DNA of 64,000 nucleotides, taken from Nepenthes gracilis (lineage: Eukaryota; Streptophyta; Magnoliopsida; Caryophyllales; Nepenthaceae). The DNA lies in contig BSYO01000009.1 of the NCBI GenBank assembly GCA_033239525.1, positions 13,351,299-13,415,298 of the forward strand, read 5' to 3'. Of this stretch, positions 59,913-64,000 are shown in pieces (the first letter of the stretch is position 1; every line of letters starts with the position of its first letter). The notes under the pieces were generated by a model that saw only the letters and a program-made list of their open reading frames with translations, had not been told where the DNA came from and searched no databases. The position numbers and the translations under genes were made by a program.

Positions 59913-60639
59913 TAGTCCATGCACAATCGAATTGAAAATCTTAGGAGGCTTTTCAGCATGGTGCAACAACTCCATTTTGAAGGAATGAGTACCATCAGTC
60001 TACAATGGTCAGCGGACTAGGACTCGATATATGAAAAGCTACGACATCCTCTACTAAGACCATGCATTGATGGGTATATGCGGGCGATTGCCTAGGCTAG
60101 CAAAAGCCCGATGATGATAGCCACAAGGCTTAGCAGGCAATCACATGTTCGTAGTGCCATGACCTCCTCCTAGTAGGAGCGAGCATAGCTCAAGGTGCAC
60201 AATTAAATCGATCATGGTGGCGACAACGTCAGTAGTGCTCGCTCGATTCTCCATCTCTCTCATCGCTCATTCCCGAAGTGCGCCCTCACAGCAAGGCAAT
60301 CCGGTTAGAGTATGAGATTCATTCTCGATGGGCTCTTGGACATCACCTAAGTCTCAGGCAGCCCATGGTCAAAGTGAGCGGCTAGCATTAGGCCATATAG
60401 TGCTTCGGCAACAGCAACAAAAGTGTTTAGCCAACAAATAGAAAATTATCAAGATGAAGAAGTCAGAACAATAGAAACATCAGCAACAATGATCAATACG
60501 GTCTAGTTATTTCATTAAAAAATCAGGATGTACATCTGAAGGTATCTAATGGCCTCAAAGATATAAGATGTTATTTACACCTACAAGCTACTAGCATGGG
60601 CCCTCTACCCTCTTTGATAGGGTAACCGATTAGGTCTGA

Positions 60640-60955
60640 GTGGTGAGAAGCTCTAGTGTTTCTTGAATCTAAGGAACCAACAGGGAAGTCAGGGGCTGCT
60701 AAGGAGGCAATTTGCCTGCTAAAATGAATGCCCTGCTAAAATCTCTCCTCTAGGGTAGGGACCACCTCCTCAGGATGGAGCCTAGTCCTCAGATCACCCT
60801 CAAGTGATGCCATCCTGCCCATAGCTCGGGCATGGGCTTCAGAGAGCTCTTACAATCTTGCCTCAAACTCGATCAGGGTTTAGTCAAGATAGTTGGCCCA
60901 TGCTTGACTCTATAGTGCATCTCTGGCAGTAGCGTCAACCTGGTGCTCCATTTCC
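60640..60955 (-). pseudogene. antisense coiled-coil frame remnant
   Basis: Read leftward from about 60953 the minus strand keeps one frame for about 100 codons with four stops. Fragments are EHQVDATARDAL, SQAWANYLD, TLIEFEARL, ELSEAHARAMGRMASLEG and RLHPEEVVPTLEERF: charged, heptad-like, no known domain. Three of the four stops are TAG or TAA where CAG/CAA would suit. Antisense frames are known in large Tat-group elements, so this may be such an extra ORF; it could also be a captured gene piece. Confidence 0.4.
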
Positions 60956-61358
60956 TAGGTGACACGATTAGTTTTCACATGCAACAAGCAAGCAATCTTA
61001 TCTCCCTGCAAGAGTACAGACTCCTCCAACTAACGAGGCACCCTCTGAGGCTATCAAATAGAAAAGAGGGATTAGTTAGAGACAACATTCACAAAATGTA
61101 TAGGTGGAGTTTTGCACTACTATTCAAGGAAATGGACATACCTAGCGAGAAGACCCAATAGATTTGAGGCTTGTAGGCGCCCTAAAGGTGCCATGAGGCC
61201 TAAGGAGTGGAGCACCCGGGTGGCGTCCTTCCTAGGTGGCGGCTCCATCCACCTAGTCCTCTTCTCCGATTCCCTCCACCGTTTGCCCATCTCCACTTCC
61301 ATCCTCGGTTGAAGGCCCAAAGGAAGGGGAAGATGTTGCTCCCCGTGCCAGGGCAAAT

Positions 61359-61617
61359 TGTGACGGCCCGTACATAAATACACAAATAAAGTCGCCGTCG
61401 AGACTTAAAATGATCAATAAATATTATTGATACATAAAAATTTACTTTTCTTTCTTACACAGGATTGACTGAGGCCGAACTGCATGAGCTGGCCCTCCGA
61501 TTTTAATTTCACACCAGGCCGGCCAACATTAAGGTTAGCCAGACTTGAAAGTCTGAGATGCTTACTAAACCTTTCAATAACATTAACCGAAAAGAAATCG
61601 CAGAAATATACTAACAA
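61359..61617 (-). mobile_element. family B LTR fragment, interrupted
   Basis: Starts TGTGACGGCCC and follows the U5 end of the family B LTRs (GAGGCCGAAC..ATGAGCTGGCC block at about 61468-61495, GGCCGGCCAAC at about 61518) for 259 bases. It stops exactly where a family A-like LTR begins (61618). The remainder would lie beyond that insertion, outside the window. Confidence 0.8.
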
Positions 61618-61800
61618 TGTAATATTTTGGATCTCATTTAGATTATTTTAATATTAATTGTGATTTTTCGGTATTTCAGACGTGGTGAAAATAAATTAAA
61701 ATATTGTAAAATTTTTGGAAATGATCGGAGGTGCGGAGTGGTGCCTGGGGTTCACCCATGATGTTGTCCTGATGTCAAGTTAGATTTAAAAATAAAAGAA

Positions 61801-61894
<94 letters not shown>

Positions 61895-64000
61895 TAAAAG
61901 TAAAAGAAAAAAAAAAGAAAAAAAAAGAATGGGAAATCAGAATGCTGGAGTCGGGGAGAGAGAAGAGAGAGGGGAAAAGGGGATCTAGGGTTCGTAGCGA
62001 GGAAGGAGAAGGGAGGAGGAGGAAGAGGAGAAGGGAGAGGAAGGCGGCGGCGGCGGCGTAGGTGAACAGCGGTCGATGGTGGTTGTGGGTGTGGCCGCGA
62101 TTGTTGCGGATTGAGGCGGCGGCTGCGATGGGTGAGGAAATCGGTGTCGGAAGAGTCGATGGTGGCCGTTCAGTGCGGTAGCGGCGACATCGGTGGTAGC
62201 AGTGGTGTGCGGTGCTCGTGGGCTGAGGCGGCGGTGGCGTGGTCGTAGGAGAGAAGTCGTTCGATGGGAGAGAAATCGAAGACGGGTTCGCGAGGAGAGA
62301 GGTCGCGCGGGAGAGAGCATGGTGGCCGGACGGGAGGCAGCGATGATGGTGGTGGTCGCTGGGAAGGCCGGCGAATGATGGTTCGCGGCGGCAGAGGAGT
62401 GGCGGCAGTAGCGGCAGTGGCGTGGGAGGAGCTGTGCGCGCGGGGTGCGTGGGCAGGAGAGAGAAAGGCCCAATTGGAGTGCTTCGGGACATCCTTTCTT
62501 CAGATCTGCGGAGTATAATATTAAGGCAAGTATCCTCTAGCCCTATTCTTGGTCTGATTTAATTTCTGATGCATTTTGACTACTGTGAGAGATTTTACTA
62601 ACATGTATGTATTTTTAAATACCCTCAATTTATCAATTGTATACATGCATGTATATTTTATAGGTTGTGCGGTGGTTTTGTACTGGTATTTATGATTTGG
62701 AGGGATTTTGGACACCCGGACGATATATATGTATATTTGTGTATCCGTATAATGTGGGACCATGAACTAGGCCTTGCACTAATCATGCATGCTGCCGGGG
62801 GTGGGATCACTACGGGACCATGGTGGTCCGAGACCCTAGGGGTCGATTTGTGATCCGAGGCATTGGCTATTTGTGGCGCCGCTCCCGACGGGGAGGCTGT
62901 CCCGATGGGGACGTATATGATAGGCTACTTCCGCCGGAAGGAAGATTGAGGCTACTTTCGCCGGAAGGAAGATATTTGTAGCTAACCTGCCCCACTATGT
63001 ATTTAATCGAGAACCATCGTAAGAAATTGACGGAAAGCTAATATATTTGGACGTCCTAATATATAATTAAAAATTTGAGGTTGCACCCAAAGCCGCGGGT
63101 GGTAAAACAAGTGAGCAAGTTCCTAATCTATGGGAGATGAGTACATGGATGGCCTTGAGCCTCGGCCTAATTAAAGTGGCCGATATAGCCGTGGTTACCG
63201 AATGAGGGTAACCCTTCCTCAAGTTGGTATCATTGATATTTAGTTCTCTAATTTCGTGCATGCTTTGTATTTTTGCACGTATTTGGGTGTACGGTGATTT
63301 AAGATACATGGTTTGGCCCACGGATGGGCGATAGGAATGTCTCGTATGTGCTGACGTGATAAACTTAGAACGTGTTTTGATTTATGTTTTAGTTCCGGCA
63401 ATTTTCCCTTGATTTCTGCATTATGAGTTTTAGATCCGGACGACGGTATGTGTCCCACGCGGATGTGGTGACGATCGCGATTATGTAATGTGACCTCGGA
63501 TCATATGATATGATATCGTCTACGAGATTTTACCGGATCGTGATTTATATGATTTTGTCCAGGAGGGACGAGTTATTACGGACGACGATTTAGTACGAGA
63601 CATCTCGATTTTCAGGGATTTCACGGACATGGTGTTTTGTTTTACGTGATTGCTATGCGATATCCCTGCTTCTGATTTATGTGTATCGTTTTATACGATT
63701 CTTGATACTTGCTGAGCTCTAGGCTCACGTTTTCATGTTTTATCCTTTCAGACTAGTGGTATGGATACGCTTGCAGGAGCTGGGACGTGATCGGGCTCAG
63801 ATATTTCTTTTGGCGAGTGGAGATATTATATTTGGTATATTTCTGGTCTCAAGGATATGTTATGGTTATTATTTATGGTCGGATGATGGCCTTGATCATT
63901 GTATGTAGAATATTGAAGTTATAGTATTATGTGGATGAGTTGTTGTAAATGTGGATACCTCCCTTGCGATCATGGTTAGCAGGTCGTGTATTATGTTTGT
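61618..64000 (+). mobile_element. family A-like LTR running off the window end
   Basis: Starts TGTAATATTTTGG, then a TAA microsatellite, a GA-rich tract (61900-62060), a GGGACC..GACCC block (62815-62850) like that at 3225-3260, and a CTGAGCTCTAGGCTCACG..TTTCAG block (63711-63750) matching the 3' part of the other LTRs. No end or primer site is reached by 64000. Long frames at 61752-62492 are low-complexity artefacts of the microsatellite and the GA/GCG-rich leader. Confidence 0.75.
61805..61892 (+). repeat. (TAA)n microsatellite inside an LTR
   Basis: About 28 ATA/TAA units, in the same relative position (roughly 190 bases after the LTR start) as at 2101-2207 and, on the other strand, 18014-18077. 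Confidence 0.9.

Larger units (their letters stand above)
55997..61358 (+). mobile_element. degraded Tat-like Ty3/gypsy element
   Basis: A 5' LTR (55997-57178) is followed by a leader (57179 on) and about 4 kb of interior without an RT or integrase frame. The interior contains repeated GGGGGCTCC blocks (57949, 58362, 58987), paired CCTGATGACCTCGAGGCC-type blocks (about 58010 and 59055), a diverged repeat of about 110 bases (57475-57690) and a 40-55 base repeat (59769-59912). Repeat-rich non-coding interiors of this kind are common in the Tat/Ogre group. No 3' LTR is in the window; a family B LTR cuts in at 61359. It may be a non-autonomous or heavily deleted copy. Confidence 0.55.

Noticed and set aside
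61752..62492. Long minus-strand frames over the TAA microsatellite and GC-rich leader
   Set aside because: The product is poly-Leu plus Ser/Pro/Arg low complexity, it spans a microsatellite, and it is antisense to the LTR. The 2030-2405 frames are the same kind of artefact.

Overview
This is a plant nuclear window, most likely from a seed plant; I cannot name the species. It is AT-rich and transposon-packed. The supporting evidence is chromodomain Ty3/gypsy (Tekay/Del-like) and Tat-like retrotransposons, a TRIM array, an endogenous caulimovirid copy, and one interrupted host gene with consensus plant splice sites. I see no tRNA, rRNA, CRISPR array or bacterial-type operon.

Layout. Bases 1-1013 hold a decayed reading frame of unknown origin. 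From about 1554 to 20150 lies a nested retrotransposon block: a solo Tat-like LTR split by another LTR; a broken gypsy integrase; then a minus-strand LTR (family A) split by a complete 9.0 kb Tekay-like element (8960-17992) with two LTRs, gag-pol and a near-perfect target duplication; then non-coding family A internal sequence. Bases 20151-25645 are a heavily mutated endogenous pararetrovirus (Caulimoviridae) read on the minus strand. The only host gene I can support is on the minus strand at 34730-27197: four exons that splice in frame to about 132 residues, a small single-pass membrane protein with a coiled coil. Its 5.8 kb second intron carries a gag-only gypsy element.

Upstream of that gene (35030-53564) is a stack of insertions that can be dated relative to one another from target-site duplications. 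A solo Tat-like LTR (ATTCT) contains a full non-coding LARD element (GATGC/GATAC). The LARD's 5' LTR contains three further insertions: a solo LTR of family D (GTGAG), a three-LTR TRIM array (GTTTT) that itself holds a second family D solo LTR (AAAAT/AAAAC), and a solo LTR of family B (GGGGA). Bases 53570-55996 look like AT-rich host intergenic DNA. From 55997 a degraded Tat-like element runs rightward, with repeats and an antisense coiled-coil frame in its internal region. It is followed by a family B LTR fragment (61359) cut by a family A-like LTR that runs off the window end.

Nothing here works as a functional cluster. The biology is nested retrotransposition, LTR-LTR recombination to solo LTRs, C-to-T decay, and one surviving host gene between repeats. 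I did not find a convincing undescribed system. The most unusual structures are the CCGGAGT-type minisatellites inside LTRs of two families, the LTR-borne TAA microsatellites, and the TRIM tandem array with a second-generation insertion. Element names such as family A, B, C and D are local labels used only in this annotation.
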